Assembly (NCBI RefSeq): GCF_002837185.1
Contig: NZ_KZ478017.1
Coordinates: 1-59,446 of the forward strand
Direction: 5' to 3'
From: Pseudomonas fluorescens
Lineage (GTDB): Bacteria > Pseudomonadota > Gammaproteobacteria > Pseudomonadales > Pseudomonadaceae
Length of the DNA: 59,446 nucleotides
A model generated the notes under the pieces. The model had not been told where the DNA came from and made no database searches. It saw only the letters and a list, made by a program, of their open reading frames with translations. Position 1 is the stretch's first letter. Each line of letters opens with the position of its first letter. This document shows, piece after piece, positions 41,141-51,804 of this stretch. The position numbers and the translations under genes are program-made.

Positions 41141-41169
41141 GGGTTCAACCTCATCCAAGGAGTCTTGTC

Positions 41170-41361
41170 ATGCAAATATTCAATGTTGAAGGAATGACCT
41201 GCGGCCATTGCGTTCGGGCGGTGACTCAGGCGGTGCGGAGCCAGGATGCGGATGCCGAGGTGACGGTCGATCTTGCGGCGAAGCAGGTCAGCGTGCAAAG
41301 CCAGCTGGAGCGCGAAGCCATCGCACAGTTGATCAAGGAAGAAGGCTACACCGTGGTCTGA
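41170..41361 (+). CDS. copZ: Copper chaperone CopZ
   Basis: A 63-residue heavy-metal-associated domain with the Cu(I)-binding motif GMTCGHC (residues about 8-14), the usual beta-alpha-beta-beta-alpha-beta length and the closing EEGYTVV. It should deliver Cu(I) to CopA or to CueR. AAGGAG precedes the ATG at 41170; longer frames upstream cross the CueR promoter and are not used. Confidence 0.93.
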   Translation: MQIFNVEGMTCGHCVRAVTQAVRSQDADAEVTVDLAAKQVSVQSQLEREAIAQLIKEEGYTVV

Positions 41362-41446
41362 TTTTTAATAGTTAGCGAGCTATCTTAATGTTCAAGGTAC
41401 CCAAGCGCGGCTAGACTGTCGGGCTGCCGACTCACTTGGGTGCCTG

Positions 41447-42658
<1,212 letters not shown>

Positions 42659-42665
42659 AGGGCGA

Positions 42666-42839
42666 TCAGCCGGCGGCGCGTTGCTGGCTGAGTGGAAAAC
42701 GGTGGGGGGCCTGGATGCGGGCTTGCAAGGTGTCGACAAAGGCACGGGCCTCGGCTTCGGTGTGAAAAATAATCGACCGCTGGTCCAGGCGGACCTCCCA
42801 TTGGGATTTTTTTGCTAACGCTTTTATCAGGATCTTCAT
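42666..42839 (-). CDS. 57-residue conserved-looking small protein
   Basis: A short protein, MKILIKALAKKSQWEVRLD then QRSIIFHTEAEARAFVDTLQ, with predicted beta-beta-alpha order and a basic C terminus. It is convergent with the Bcr/CflA gene (seven bases apart). The frame extends upstream but the ATG at 42839 is the sensible start. The balanced composition, unlike an antisense shadow, suggests a real gene. Function unknown. Confidence 0.65.
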   Translation of the reverse strand: MKILIKALAKKSQWEVRLDQRSIIFHTEAEARAFVDTLQARIQAPHRFPLSQQRAAG

Positions 42840-42984
42840 TGCTGACTTCCTCACGTAAAAGAATCGTGGCAAAGGCGGCCAATATAAACCCGTATGCGCT
42901 CCCAGAGATGACAAAGGTCAACTCTCGGACTAATGGTGTCGTCCATTACCTACAGAAGTAACAGACGACACTGACAGCCGTTTT

Positions 42985-43998
42985 CTAGAACCCCTCTAAC
43001 ACGATCTTGCCCTTGGCCTTGCCGCTTTCCAGCAGCGCGTGGGCACGGCGCAGGTTCGCCGCATTGATCACGCCGAAGTGCTCGCCGAGTGTGGTCTTCA
43101 GGGTGCCGGCGTCGATCAGCGCGGCCACGCGGTTGAGCAAGTTGTGCTGCTCGATCATGTCCGGGGTCTCGAACATCGAGCGGGTGTACATGAACTCCCA
43201 GTGCAGCGACAGGCTCTTGCGCTTGAGCGAGCTCACGTCCAGCGCCTTGGGGTCGTCGATCAACGCCAGCTTGCCCTGGGGCTGCAGGGCTTCTACCAAC
43301 TGGTCCAGGTGAAGGTCGGTCTGGGTCAGGCTGGCGACGTGGGTCACTTGCGGGTGACCGGCGTGTTTGAGCGCCTCGCTCAGCGGCTGGCTATGGTCGA
43401 TCACCAAGTCGGCGCCCAGAGCCTTGGCCCATTCCTGGGTCTGCGGGCGCGAAGCGGTGCCGATGACTTTCAGCGCGGTGAGCTGGCTGGCCAGTTGGGT
43501 CAGGATCGAACCCACGCCACCCGCTGCGCCGACGATCAACAGGCTCTGGCCCTGGTCCTGTTTGCCCTCGCGTATTTGCAAACGTTCGAACAGCAGCTCC
43601 CAGGCGGTGATGGCGGTCAACGGCAGCGCCGCGGCTTCGGCAAAGCCCAGGCTCTTGGGCATATGGCCGACGATGCGTTCATCCACGGTGTGCAATTGGC
43701 TATTGCCGCCCGGGCGAACCAGGGAGCCGGCGTAGAACACCTTGTCACCGGCCTTGAACAGCGTCACTTCGCTACCGACCGCCTTGACCACGCCGGCCAC
43801 GTCCCAGCCGAGCACCTTGGCGGCGCCGTTTTCCGGGGCGACGTTCTGGCGCACCTTGGTGTCCACCGGGTTGACCGAGATGGCTTTGACTTCCACCAGC
43901 AGGTCACGCGGCCCGGCGACGGGTTCGGGCAGTTCGATGTCTTGCAGGGCGTTCACGTCGCTGATGGGCAGGGAGGTGTAATAGGCGATGGCTTTCAT
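42985..43998 (-). CDS. Zinc-type alcohol dehydrogenase/quinone oxidoreductase
   Basis: A 337-residue medium-chain dehydrogenase/reductase of the NADPH quinone oxidoreductase branch. The GroES-like half contains AISVNPVDTKVR and GWDVAGVV; the cofactor loop is VGAAGGVGSILTQLA (residues about 155-169). The catalytic-zinc cysteines are absent, as expected for this branch. TTGGAG precedes the ATG. It follows the monooxygenase-like gene in the same direction and may form an operon with it, controlled by the divergent LysR regulator. Confidence 0.9.
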   Translation of the reverse strand: MKAIAYYTSLPISDVNALQDIELPEPVAGPRDLLVEVKAISVNPVDTKVRQNVAPENGAAKVLGWDVAGVVKAVGSEVTLFKAGDKVFYAGSLVRPGGNSQLHTVDERIVGHMPKSLGFAEAAALPLTAITAWELLFERLQIREGKQDQGQSLLIVGAAGGVGSILTQLASQLTALKVIGTASRPQTQEWAKALGADLVIDHSQPLSEALKHAGHPQVTHVASLTQTDLHLDQLVEALQPQGKLALIDDPKALDVSSLKRKSLSLHWEFMYTRSMFETPDMIEQHNLLNRVAALIDAGTLKTTLGEHFGVINAANLRRAHALLESGKAKGKIVLEGF

Positions 43999-44023
43999 GA
44001 TTTCTCCAAGTAAATGCGGTCAA

Positions 44024-44051
44024 TGTAGGCGCGAGCAAGCTCGCGCCTACA
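44024..44051. repeat. Perfect palindrome, GCGAGC-type REP
   Basis: Two 13-base arms (TGTAGGCGCGAGC and complement) around a central AA. The plan is the same as the 5317-5344 palindrome although the arms differ. It lies between the monooxygenase-like and dehydrogenase genes and could lower expression of the second. Confidence 0.9.
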
Positions 44052-44065
44052 AAAAAGGGGCGTGG

Positions 44066-44359
44066 TCAGGCGAGAAACTTCAAGCGCTTGAGTTCGAAGT
44101 GTTCGATCACGTCGGCGGCCTTGGTCCGGAACGCCTGGATATGCGCACTCTGGTCGTGGTCGGCCAGGGCCGCGTCGTCGCTCCAGCGCTCGAGCATGTA
44201 GAAAGTCTCGGGATGTTGCAGATCCTGGTGCAGGTCGTACTGTTCACAACCGGCTTCCAGGCGCGTCGGTTCGAGCAGACCGCGCAGCAGGGTTTCCAGG
44301 GTGGCCTGTTGGCCGGGCTTGGCGATCAGCGTGGCGATGACGTTAAAGGCGGTGGACAT
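44066..44359 (-). CDS. Antibiotic biosynthesis monooxygenase-type (ABM) protein
   Basis: A 97-residue dimeric alpha+beta barrel protein. FNVIATLIAKPGQQATLETLLRGLL is the first beta-alpha unit, CEQYDLHQDLQHPETFYMLERWSD carries the family signature (ERW preceded by the F/Y-x-M/L pattern) and HIQAFRTKAADV the last helix. Small enzymes of this fold oxidise quinols or act as quinone-binding helpers. The frame extends upstream to 44602, but ATG 44359 starts the domain. It is divergent from the LysR gene. Confidence 0.88.
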   Translation of the reverse strand: MSTAFNVIATLIAKPGQQATLETLLRGLLEPTRLEAGCEQYDLHQDLQHPETFYMLERWSDDAALADHDQSAHIQAFRTKAADVIEHFELKRLKFLA

Positions 44360-44476
44360 ATCAACTCCGGGTCGATAGGGAACGGGATGGCCAGATGATT
44401 GGCTATTTCCAGCGCAGATAAAAGCCGCTAAAACATAGGTCTGTTTCAATAGAAAATTGATAATCGGTGGAAATGG

Positions 44477-45403
44477 ATGCTGCGCTTTGATGATTTGCAG
44501 TTGTTTGTCCGGGCAGCGGACCTGGGCAGTCTGTCGGCGGCCGCGCGGGTGATGGACCTGTCCCCGGCGGTGGCCAGTGCTGCGTTGAAGCGCATAGAAC
44601 AACAGCTGGGCGCGCGTTTGCTGGCACGCTCCACCCGCAGTCTGCGCTTGACCGCTGAAGGTGAGGGTTTTCTCACCTACGCCCGCGCCGCGTTGAGTTC
44701 ATTGGATGAAGGGCGGCGCCTGCTGGCCAGTGGGCAGGACCATGTCAGCGGCATGCTGCAACTGTCGGCGCCTTCGGATTTCGGTCGCAATCAGTTGTTG
44801 CCCTGGCTGGATGATTTCCAGCGTGAATACCCGCAACTGAGCGTGCGCCTGTTGCTGGGGGATCGCATTGCCGACCTGTACCGTCAGCCAGTGGACATCG
44901 CCTTGCGTTATGGCGAACCCGAGGACTCCAGCCTGGTTGCGCTGCCCATCGCCCCGGAAAACGTCCGGGTGCTGTGCGCGGCGCCCAGTTATCTGGCCCG
45001 GTACGGCGAACCGCGGCATCTGGAGCAACTGGCCCAGCACAATTGCCTGCTCTATATGCTCGCTGACCGTGTACACGACCATTGGCGTTTCTATGACGGC
45101 AAGCGCGAGGTCAGCCTGACGGTTTCGGGCGATCGCGTCAGTGACGACGCCGACGTGGTGCGCCGCTGGGCGGTGGCGGGCGTCGGCATTGCCTACAAAT
45201 CCTGGCTGGATGTGAGTACCGACGTCGTGGCCGGACGTCTGCGCTTGATCCTGCCGGAGCTGCGCGGTGAGCGTACACCGCTTAACCTGCTGTGCGCGCA
45301 CCGTGCGCAGTTGAGCAAGCCCGTCAACTTGCTGCGCGAAATGCTCGTGTCCCGTTGTGCGACATTGACGGAGCAGTTGTCGGAGCGATTCGCTGTGAAG
45401 TAA
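44477..45403 (+). CDS. LysR-family transcriptional regulator
   Basis: A 308-residue LysR regulator with HTH DLQLFVRAADLGSLSAAARVM and SPAVASAALKRIEQQLG, and a C-terminal effector domain of the CrgA-like (YhjC/DsdC) subgroup. It is divergent from the ABM protein and quinone oxidoreductase, 117 bases away, so control of those genes is likely. Confidence 0.9.
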   Translation: MLRFDDLQLFVRAADLGSLSAAARVMDLSPAVASAALKRIEQQLGARLLARSTRSLRLTAEGEGFLTYARAALSSLDEGRRLLASGQDHVSGMLQLSAPSDFGRNQLLPWLDDFQREYPQLSVRLLLGDRIADLYRQPVDIALRYGEPEDSSLVALPIAPENVRVLCAAPSYLARYGEPRHLEQLAQHNCLLYMLADRVHDHWRFYDGKREVSLTVSGDRVSDDADVVRRWAVAGVGIAYKSWLDVSTDVVAGRLRLILPELRGERTPLNLLCAHRAQLSKPVNLLREMLVSRCATLTEQLSERFAVK

Positions 45404-45540
45404 TGGCCTCCAGCAAAGCAGGACATTTCGCTCAAGTGCTGTCCGTATCCAGGCTGTAAGACGTCATGGAACCGGCTGTTTTGGCCCCTATACTTTGGCG
45501 CCAACCGCAGCAGAAAAACGGTTCAACGGGGAGTCGAAAG

Positions 45541-46242
45541 ATGGAACAGGCACCATGTATCAGTCGTATCGCCAGCTTGCTTGCCGAGCCCAAGCGCACC
45601 GCAATGCTGTGGGCATTGATGGACGGTTCGGCGAAATCTTCAGAGGAGTTGGCGACGTTCGCCGGGCTGTCGCCGGCGTCGGCCAATGCCCATTTGGCGC
45701 GGTTGACCGGCAGCGGCCTGCTGCGGATCGAGGCGCGACGGGGTAAACGGCTGTTTCGCGTGGCGGCAGCCGATGTCAGTGCCGCCATTGATGCGCTGGC
45801 GACGACAACCATGGCGAGTGCGGCGCGCACTGCGCCGGATGTTCAGCATCCCGCGTTGCCGGCCCCGCTGCTGTTGCGTCGCGCCCGCGTGTGCCACGAC
45901 CACCTCGGCGGTGAACTGGCGGCCGGGCTGTACCAACGGATGGCGCAGGCAGGGTGGATCCAGCGCTACGAACAACGTACAGAAGTGACGGTCAAGGGCA
46001 CCCGGCATTTGGCGCAGCTGGGTATTTTCATCCAGGCATTCTCGTCGCCGTTGGTTTGTGACTGTTTCGACTGGAGCCACCAGCAACCGCATGTCGGCGG
46101 TGCGCTCGGCGCGGGGCTGTTGCGGCTGTTTTTGCAGTCGAACTGGGTGAGTGCCATCGGCGAGTCCCGGGCCTTGTCTGTCAGCGACGCCGGGCTTGTG
46201 CAAATCAGCCGGTTGGCCGCAGTGCACGAGCGTCGCTCTTAG
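45541..46242 (+). CDS. ArsR-family transcriptional regulator
   Basis: A 233-residue protein: an N-terminal ArsR winged helix (SRIASLLAEPKRTAMLWALMDGSAKSSEELATFAGLSPASANAHLARL in pieces, residues about 7-60) and a longer-than-usual C-terminal part (about 110-233). No typical arsenite cysteine pair is evident in the HTH. GGGGAG precedes ATG 45541; the frame extends upstream to 45466. It sits 84 bases before an MFS transporter gene and probably controls it. Confidence 0.85.
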   Translation: MEQAPCISRIASLLAEPKRTAMLWALMDGSAKSSEELATFAGLSPASANAHLARLTGSGLLRIEARRGKRLFRVAAADVSAAIDALATTTMASAARTAPDVQHPALPAPLLLRRARVCHDHLGGELAAGLYQRMAQAGWIQRYEQRTEVTVKGTRHLAQLGIFIQAFSSPLVCDCFDWSHQQPHVGGALGAGLLRLFLQSNWVSAIGESRALSVSDAGLVQISRLAAVHERRS

Positions 46243-46325
46243 TTTCGGTCAGGTCGCATCCAGCAATCGCCAGGGCAGACGATGCCGCACACTCGGCCAG
46301 GGTTTTTCACACTTTGGGGGTGGGC

Positions 46326-47696
46326 ATGGGAACTCAGGGCTATAGCGCAGCAGAGCGGCTGGAACGGTTGCCCATCAGTGGTTACCACCGAATCATCTTC
46401 ATCATCATTGCCCTGGCGTTTTTCTTCGACTCCATGGACCTGGCGATGATGACGTTTCTATTGGGCTCGATCAAAGCCGAGTTCGGCCTGAGTACGGCCC
46501 AGGCCGGGTTGCTGGCCAGTTCGAGCTTTTTCGGCATGGTGGTCGGCGCTTCGCTCTCCGGAATGCTCGCCGATCGCTTCGGGCGCAAGCCGGTGTTTCA
46601 GTGGAGCATTGTGTTGTGGGGCGTTGCCAGTTACTTGTGCTCCACGGCGCAGACGGTCGAGACCCTGACGCTGTTTCGCATCCTGCTGGGCATTGGCATG
46701 GGCATGGAGTTTCCGATCGCACAGTCGATGTTGTCGGAGCTGATTCCGGCAAAGCGACGCGGGCGGTATATCGCGTTGATGGATGGTTTTTGGCCGCTGG
46801 GGTTTGTCGCTGCCGGGGTGCTGTCTTACTTCCTGCTGCCGGTGGTGGGTTGGCGCGACATCTTCCTGGTGCTGGCGGTGCCGGCGGTATGTGTGCTGGC
46901 GATCCGGTTTTTCATTCCGGAGTCGCCGCGCTGGCTGGAACAGGCCGGGCGCCACGAGGCGGCGGACAAGGTGCTGCTGGGCATCGAGCAAAAGGTGCGC
47001 GACTCTCTCGGGGTCGCCGACTTGCCGCAGCCTGTCGCCTTGTCGCGGGTGGCGAGTACGCCAGGCACGTTTTTCTCGGCCTTCCAGCAGTTGTGGTCGG
47101 CCCAGTACCGTCAACGCACCTTGATGATCTGGAGCGTGTGGTTCTTTGCCCTGCTCGGGTTCTACGGACTGACTTCGTGGTTGAGTGCGTTGCTGCAGCA
47201 GTCAGGCTTTGCCGTGACGCAATCGGTGTATTACACGGTGATCATTTCCCTGGGCGGGATACCCGGTTTCCTGATGGCGGCGTGGCTGGTCGAGCGCTGG
47301 GGACGTAAGCCGGTGTGCGTGGTGACGTTGCTGGGCGGCGGGGTGATGGCGTTTTTATATGGGCAGAGCGCGGTGTTCGGCGGCAACGTCGGGCTGCTGA
47401 TTACGTCCGGCTTATTGATGCAGTTCTTTCTGTTTGGCATGTGGGCGGTGTTGTACACCTATACGCCGGAGCTGTATCCCACCTCGGCACGCGCAACGGG
47501 GTCCGGGTTTGCGTCGGCGATTGGTCGCGTGGGGTCGTTGCTGGGGCCTCTGGTCACCGGGCTGGTGTTTCCGATAACCGGGCAGGGCGGGGTGTTTGCC
47601 TTGGGCGCGTTGTGTTTTGCGGTGGCGGCGCTGGTGGTGTGGGTGTTTGGGATGGAGACCAAGGGCAAGACGTTGGAGGAGTTGTCCGAAGTCTGA
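46326..47696 (+). CDS. MFS transporter (NiaP/sugar-porter like)
   Basis: A 456-residue 12-segment MFS carrier. FFFDSMDLAMMTF in helix 1, motif A GMLADRFGRKP (residues about 81-91), the helix-6 linker FIPESPRWLEQAGR and the second-half motif WLVERWGRKP all fit the sugar-porter/NiaP-like family. ATG 46326 is preferred to a TTG at 46314. The last residues GKTLEELS are also typical. It follows the ArsR gene. Possible substrates are nicotinate, aromatic acids or sugars. Confidence 0.88.
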   Translation: MGTQGYSAAERLERLPISGYHRIIFIIIALAFFFDSMDLAMMTFLLGSIKAEFGLSTAQAGLLASSSFFGMVVGASLSGMLADRFGRKPVFQWSIVLWGVASYLCSTAQTVETLTLFRILLGIGMGMEFPIAQSMLSELIPAKRRGRYIALMDGFWPLGFVAAGVLSYFLLPVVGWRDIFLVLAVPAVCVLAIRFFIPESPRWLEQAGRHEAADKVLLGIEQKVRDSLGVADLPQPVALSRVASTPGTFFSAFQQLWSAQYRQRTLMIWSVWFFALLGFYGLTSWLSALLQQSGFAVTQSVYYTVIISLGGIPGFLMAAWLVERWGRKPVCVVTLLGGGVMAFLYGQSAVFGGNVGLLITSGLLMQFFLFGMWAVLYTYTPELYPTSARATGSGFASAIGRVGSLLGPLVTGLVFPITGQGGVFALGALCFAVAALVVWVFGMETKGKTLEELSEV

Positions 47697-47712
47697 CAGA
47701 CAATATCAAGCC

Positions 47713-47806
47713 CCTGTGGGAGGGGGCTTGCCCCCGATAGCGGTGTATCAGTCAATACATGTCTGTCTGACAGACTGCAATCGGGGGCAAGCCCCCTCCC
47801 ACATTT
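47713..47806. repeat. Inverted REP pair
   Basis: GGGGGCTTGCCCCC near 47720 and GGGGGCAAGCCCCC near 47783, separated by about 45 bases, between the convergent MFS transporter and adenosine deaminase-family genes. Confidence 0.9.
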
Positions 47807-47833
47807 AGCCTACATTCATTCAGTAATTAGCGG

Positions 47834-48787
47834 TCAAGGCTTTACCAGTCGCGCATCCAGGCTGTTTTGCGCCAGGCGTTTGGCCTGGTCCTGGGTCATA
47901 CCCAGGGAGGTGTACAGCGCGTGGAAGTTCTCGGTGACATAACCGCCGAAGTAGGCCGGGTCGTCCGAGTTCACCGTGACCTTCACGCCACGCTCGAGCA
48001 TGTCGAGGATGTTGTGCTGGGCCATGTCGTCGAAGACGCACAGCTTGGTGTTGGACAGTGGGCACACGGTCAGCGGGATCTGCTCGTCGATGATGCGTTG
48101 CATCAGGCGCTCGTCTTCGATGGCGCGCACGCCATGGTCGATGCGCTGGATTTTCAGCAGGTCGATCGCTTCCCAGATGTACTCGGGCGGGCCTTCTTCG
48201 CCGGCGTGGGCGACGGTCAGGAAGCCTTCGTGACGGGCACGGTCGAACACGCGCTGGAACTTGCTCGGCGGGTGACCCATCTCGGAACTGTCCAGGCCCA
48301 CGGCGACGAACGCGTCACGGAACGGCAGCGCCTGGTCGAGGGTTTTCTCGGCTTCGGCTTCGCTCAGGTGACGCAGGAAGCTGAGGATCAAGCCGCTGGT
48401 AATCCCCAGTTGCTGCTCGCCGTCCTTGAGCGCGGCAGCGATACCGTTGAGCACCACTTCGAAGGGCACACCCCGGTCGGTGTGGGTTTGCGGGTCGAAG
48501 AAGGGTTCGGTGTGAATCACGTTCTGGGCTTTGCAGCGCAGCAGGTAGGCCCAGGTCAGGTCGTAGAAATCCTGGGAGGTACGCAGCACATCGGCGCCCT
48601 TGTAATACAGGTCGAGAAACTCTTGCAGATTGTTGAAGGCGTAGGCCTTGCGCAGGGTTTCGACGTCGTTCCATGGCAACGCAATCTTGTTGCGTTCGGC
48701 CAGGGCGAACAGCAGCTCAGGCTCCAGCGAGCCCTCCAGGTGCAGGTGCAGTTCGGCCTTGGGCAGGGCGTTGAGCCAATCGTACAT
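47834..48787 (-). CDS. add: Adenosine/adenine deaminase family enzyme
   Basis: A 317-residue metal-dependent deaminase. Zn ligands and catalytic residues: HLHLEGSL (residues about 14-21), HAGEEGPPEYIWEA (about 191-204), a metal aspartate in NSDDPAYFGGYV (about 275-286). Length fits the short Pseudomonas type, which has been described as an adenine deaminase rather than adenosine deaminase; sequence alone does not separate the two. It would feed hypoxanthine (or inosine) to purine salvage, in keeping with the purine genes at 50208 and 53890. Confidence 0.88.
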   Translation of the reverse strand: MYDWLNALPKAELHLHLEGSLEPELLFALAERNKIALPWNDVETLRKAYAFNNLQEFLDLYYKGADVLRTSQDFYDLTWAYLLRCKAQNVIHTEPFFDPQTHTDRGVPFEVVLNGIAAALKDGEQQLGITSGLILSFLRHLSEAEAEKTLDQALPFRDAFVAVGLDSSEMGHPPSKFQRVFDRARHEGFLTVAHAGEEGPPEYIWEAIDLLKIQRIDHGVRAIEDERLMQRIIDEQIPLTVCPLSNTKLCVFDDMAQHNILDMLERGVKVTVNSDDPAYFGGYVTENFHALYTSLGMTQDQAKRLAQNSLDARLVKP

Positions 48788-48980
48788 AGCTAAAATCTCA
48801 TCAGGTGCAATGGCGGTATTCTACAGGCCATGGCTGAAATAATCGGCAAAACCTGACCAGCAGGAGAGTATTTGATTTATTTGCACAAGGGCGGCGTGAA
48901 CTAAGGTGTAACGAAACGTTAGCGGCGTGGCGCAGTCTGTACCCCAACGATGACTGATTTGCCGTACTTAAAGGCCCCCT

Positions 48981-50072
48981 ATGCTCACTTCCCTCAAGCA
49001 AGAAAAATTCATGCTGCTGGCGCTGATTGCCGCCATTGCCGCCTACCCGCTGGAACACTGGATGCTCCACAGCGGGCAGATAGTGGCGTTGCTCGCCGGC
49101 CTCGCCTTGATTGCGTTTATTGTGATGGCATCGATGCGCGTGGCCCACCATGCCGAACAACTGGCGGAAAAGGTCGGTGATCCCTACGGCACCATGATCC
49201 TGACCCTGGCGGCTGTGCTGGTGGAAGTGGTGATCCTGGCGATCATGATGAGCAACGAGCCTTCACCCACACTGGTGCGCGACACCATCTATTCGGCGGT
49301 AATGCTCGATATCAACGGCATTCTCGGCCTGGCCGCGCTGATGGGCGGCATCAAGCACGGCGAGCAGTCCTACAACGATGACTCAGCGCGCACCTACAGC
49401 GTGATGATTCTCACCGCGATGGGCGTGTCGATGGTGGTGCCGGAGTTTATCCCCGAGGCCGACTGGAAAATTTACTCGGCCTTCACCATCGGTGCGATGG
49501 TGGTGCTCTACACCTTGTTCCTGAGAATGCAGGTAGGTCCACACAGTTATTTCTTCAGCTACAGCTACCCGGAAAAACGCCGCAAGAAATCAACCGAGCA
49601 AGAGCACGCGCAGCCCGTGAACCTCGCGTTCTCGATCGGCACCCTGGTGTTTGGTGTGATAGTGATTGGTGCGTTGGCTGAGGTGATGTCCAAAACCCTC
49701 GACCTGGGCCTGGAGGGCACGGGCGCCCCGCCGGTCATCACCGCGATCGTCGTGGCGGCGATTTCCGCCGCGCCGGAAATTCTTACGGCACTGCGCGCCG
49801 CCTTGGCCAATCGCATGCAGTCGGTGGTGAACATCGCGCTGGGTGCGTCGCTGTCGACGGTGATTCTGACGGTGCCGGTGATGGAAGCCATGGCGCTTTA
49901 CACCGGTCAGCCATTCCAGATGGCGATGACGCCGGTGCAGACGGTGATGGTGTTTATTACGCTGATTGTCAGTGCGATCAACCTCAATGATGGTGAAACC
50001 AATGCCATCGAGGGCATGACGCATTTCGTGCTGTTTGCGACCTTTATCATGCTGTCGCTGCTGGGGCTGTAA
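48981..50072 (+). CDS. Calcium/cation:proton antiporter (ChaA type)
   Basis: A 363-residue CaCA-superfamily antiporter with about 11 hydrophobic segments. The two alpha repeats contain the conserved acidic groups: GTMILTLAAVLVEVVILAIMMS (E in the first) and AAISAAPEILTALRAALANRMQS (E in the second). A cytoplasmic loop between about 185 and 215 is rich in charged residues. Family resemblance is to bacterial ChaA/CAX. Likely role is extrusion of Ca2+ or Na+ against protons. Confidence 0.87.
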   Translation: MLTSLKQEKFMLLALIAAIAAYPLEHWMLHSGQIVALLAGLALIAFIVMASMRVAHHAEQLAEKVGDPYGTMILTLAAVLVEVVILAIMMSNEPSPTLVRDTIYSAVMLDINGILGLAALMGGIKHGEQSYNDDSARTYSVMILTAMGVSMVVPEFIPEADWKIYSAFTIGAMVVLYTLFLRMQVGPHSYFFSYSYPEKRRKKSTEQEHAQPVNLAFSIGTLVFGVIVIGALAEVMSKTLDLGLEGTGAPPVITAIVVAAISAAPEILTALRAALANRMQSVVNIALGASLSTVILTVPVMEAMALYTGQPFQMAMTPVQTVMVFITLIVSAINLNDGETNAIEGMTHFVLFATFIMLSLLGL

Positions 50073-50100
50073 GCCGATTTCAAAAGCACTATAAACCAAG

Positions 50101-50192
50101 TGTGGGAGGGGGCTTGACCCCGATAGCGGTGGGTCAGCCAGCTTACAGAGGACTGAAACACCGCCATCGGGGGCAAGCCCCCTCCCACATTT
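50101..50192. repeat. Inverted REP pair
   Basis: TGTGGGAGGGGGCTTGACCC near 50101 and GGGGGCAAGCCCCCTCCCAC near 50170, between the convergent antiporter and amidohydrolase genes. Confidence 0.9.
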
Positions 50193-50207
50193 TGGACTGT
50201 GTTCGGC

Positions 50208-51566
50208 TTAGGTTCCGGCGATCAGTTGGCGGGCTGCCTGGGTGTGATCGGCGATCAGGCCTTTCAGGTCGAGGCCCTCCACGTGTCCATCGATGACCCG
50301 CCATTGACCCGCAATCATCACCCGATCCGCTCTATCGGCACCGCATAGCAGCAGCGCTGAAATCGGATCGTGGCTTCCGGAGAAGCGCAGTTCATCGAGT
50401 TTGAACAGCGCCAGATCAGCCTGTTTGCCTACAGCCAACTCTCCAATATCCGTACGGCCCAACAACTGCGCCGAGCCTTTGGTCGCCCAGCCCAACACAC
50501 CTTCAGGGGTGATTTTTTCCGCGCCGTAACGCAAGCGCTGGATGTACAGGGCCTGGCGCGCCTCCAGGATCATGTTCGAGGCGTCGTTGGAAGCGGAACC
50601 GTCCACACCCAGGCCGATGGGGGCACCGGCAGCGAGCAGGTCGAGGGTGGGGCAGATACCGGAGGCCAGGCGCATATTCGAACTCGGGCAATGGCAGATG
50701 CCGGTGCCGGCAGCGCCCAGGCGTGCGATTTCATCCGGGTTGAAGTGAATGCCGTGGGCCAGCCAGGTGCGCGGGCCGAGCCAGCCGACGCTGTCGAGAT
50801 AATCCACAGTGCGCAGGCCGAAACGCTGCAGGCAGAAGTCTTCCTCGTCGAGGGTTTCCGCCAGATGCGTGTGCAAGCGCACGTCGAGCGAGGTGGCCAG
50901 TTCGGCACTGGCGCGCATGATTTCGGGGGTGACGGAAAACGGCGAACAGGGCGCCAGGGCAATCTGGATCTGCGCGCCGTCGCCGCGCTCGTGGTATTCA
51001 CGGATCAGGCGTTGGCTGTCGTCGAGGATCACTTGGCCCTGTTGCACGGTTTGCTGCGGCGGCAGGCCGCCATCGGCTTCGCCCAGGCTCATGGAGCCGC
51101 GGGTGAGCATGGCGCGCATACCCAGCTCGCGCACGCTCTCGACCTGCACATCAATCGCGTTTTCCAGGCCGTCGGGGAACAGGTAGTGGTGGTCCGCCGC
51201 CGTGGTGCAACCCGAGAGCAGCAATTCCGCGAGGGCCACTTTCGACGCCAGGGCCAGTTTTTCCGGGGTCAGTCGGGCCCAGACCGGATACAGGGTTTTC
51301 AACCAGGGAAACAGCGGTTGGTTGACCACCGGCGCCCAGGCGCGGGTCAGGGTCTGGTAGAAATGGTGGTGCGTGTTGATCAGCCCGGGCAGGACGACAT
51401 GCTCGCGGGCATCGAACATTTGCGCACAAGGCTGTGCAGGTGCTTGCCCTTGGGCCAGCACTTCGGTGATGACGCCGTCTTGCAGCACCAGGCCGCCACG
51501 GGCATCGAGACCATTGGCGGTGAAGATCGCGAGGGGGTTTTTTAACCAGATACGGGTCGCAGGCAT
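50208..51566 (-). CDS. 8-oxoguanine deaminase-type amidohydrolase
   Basis: A 452-residue amidohydrolase of the guanine/8-oxoguanine/cytosine deaminase group. Metal ligands are in LPGLINTHHHFYQTL (HxH, residues about 58-72), HTHLAET, a later His in WLAHGIHF and the aspartate in GLGVDGSASND. It resembles what I recall of PA0142, a biochemically tested 8-oxoguanine deaminase, so I favour that activity: 8-oxoguanine to urate. Guanine deaminase is the alternative. It is oriented like the SDR, YigZ, RutR-like and permease genes upstream. Confidence 0.86.
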   Translation of the reverse strand: MPATRIWLKNPLAIFTANGLDARGGLVLQDGVITEVLAQGQAPAQPCAQMFDAREHVVLPGLINTHHHFYQTLTRAWAPVVNQPLFPWLKTLYPVWARLTPEKLALASKVALAELLLSGCTTAADHHYLFPDGLENAIDVQVESVRELGMRAMLTRGSMSLGEADGGLPPQQTVQQGQVILDDSQRLIREYHERGDGAQIQIALAPCSPFSVTPEIMRASAELATSLDVRLHTHLAETLDEEDFCLQRFGLRTVDYLDSVGWLGPRTWLAHGIHFNPDEIARLGAAGTGICHCPSSNMRLASGICPTLDLLAAGAPIGLGVDGSASNDASNMILEARQALYIQRLRYGAEKITPEGVLGWATKGSAQLLGRTDIGELAVGKQADLALFKLDELRFSGSHDPISALLLCGADRADRVMIAGQWRVIDGHVEGLDLKGLIADHTQAARQLIAGT

Positions 51567-51698
51567 TGGCCGGCTCCTCTGAATGATGGGTTCAGGTTTG
51601 CCAGCTCAGTGTTGCCCTGTCTGCTGATCCAGGGTCGCCGGGGAGGGCGAGGTGGCTAGATTACGTGTCGGTCCACGTGCAGGCAAGCGGACGCGGTG

Positions 51699-51790
51699 AG
51701 TGTGGGAGGGGGCTTGCCCCCGATAGCGGTGGATCAGCCAATCTAAATATGACTGAAATACCGCCATCGGGGGCAAGCCCCCTCCCACAG
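51699..51790. repeat. Inverted REP pair
   Basis: GGGGGCTTGCCCCC near 51706 and GGGGGCAAGCCCCC near 51769, between the amidohydrolase start and the SDR end. Confidence 0.9.
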
Positions 51791-51804
51791 GTTAATCGGT
51801 GTAT

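Noticed and set aside
41062..41169. Upstream extension of copZ
   Set aside because: The frame is open but crosses the CueR operator and lacks a ribosome binding site; ATG 41170 has AAGGAG.
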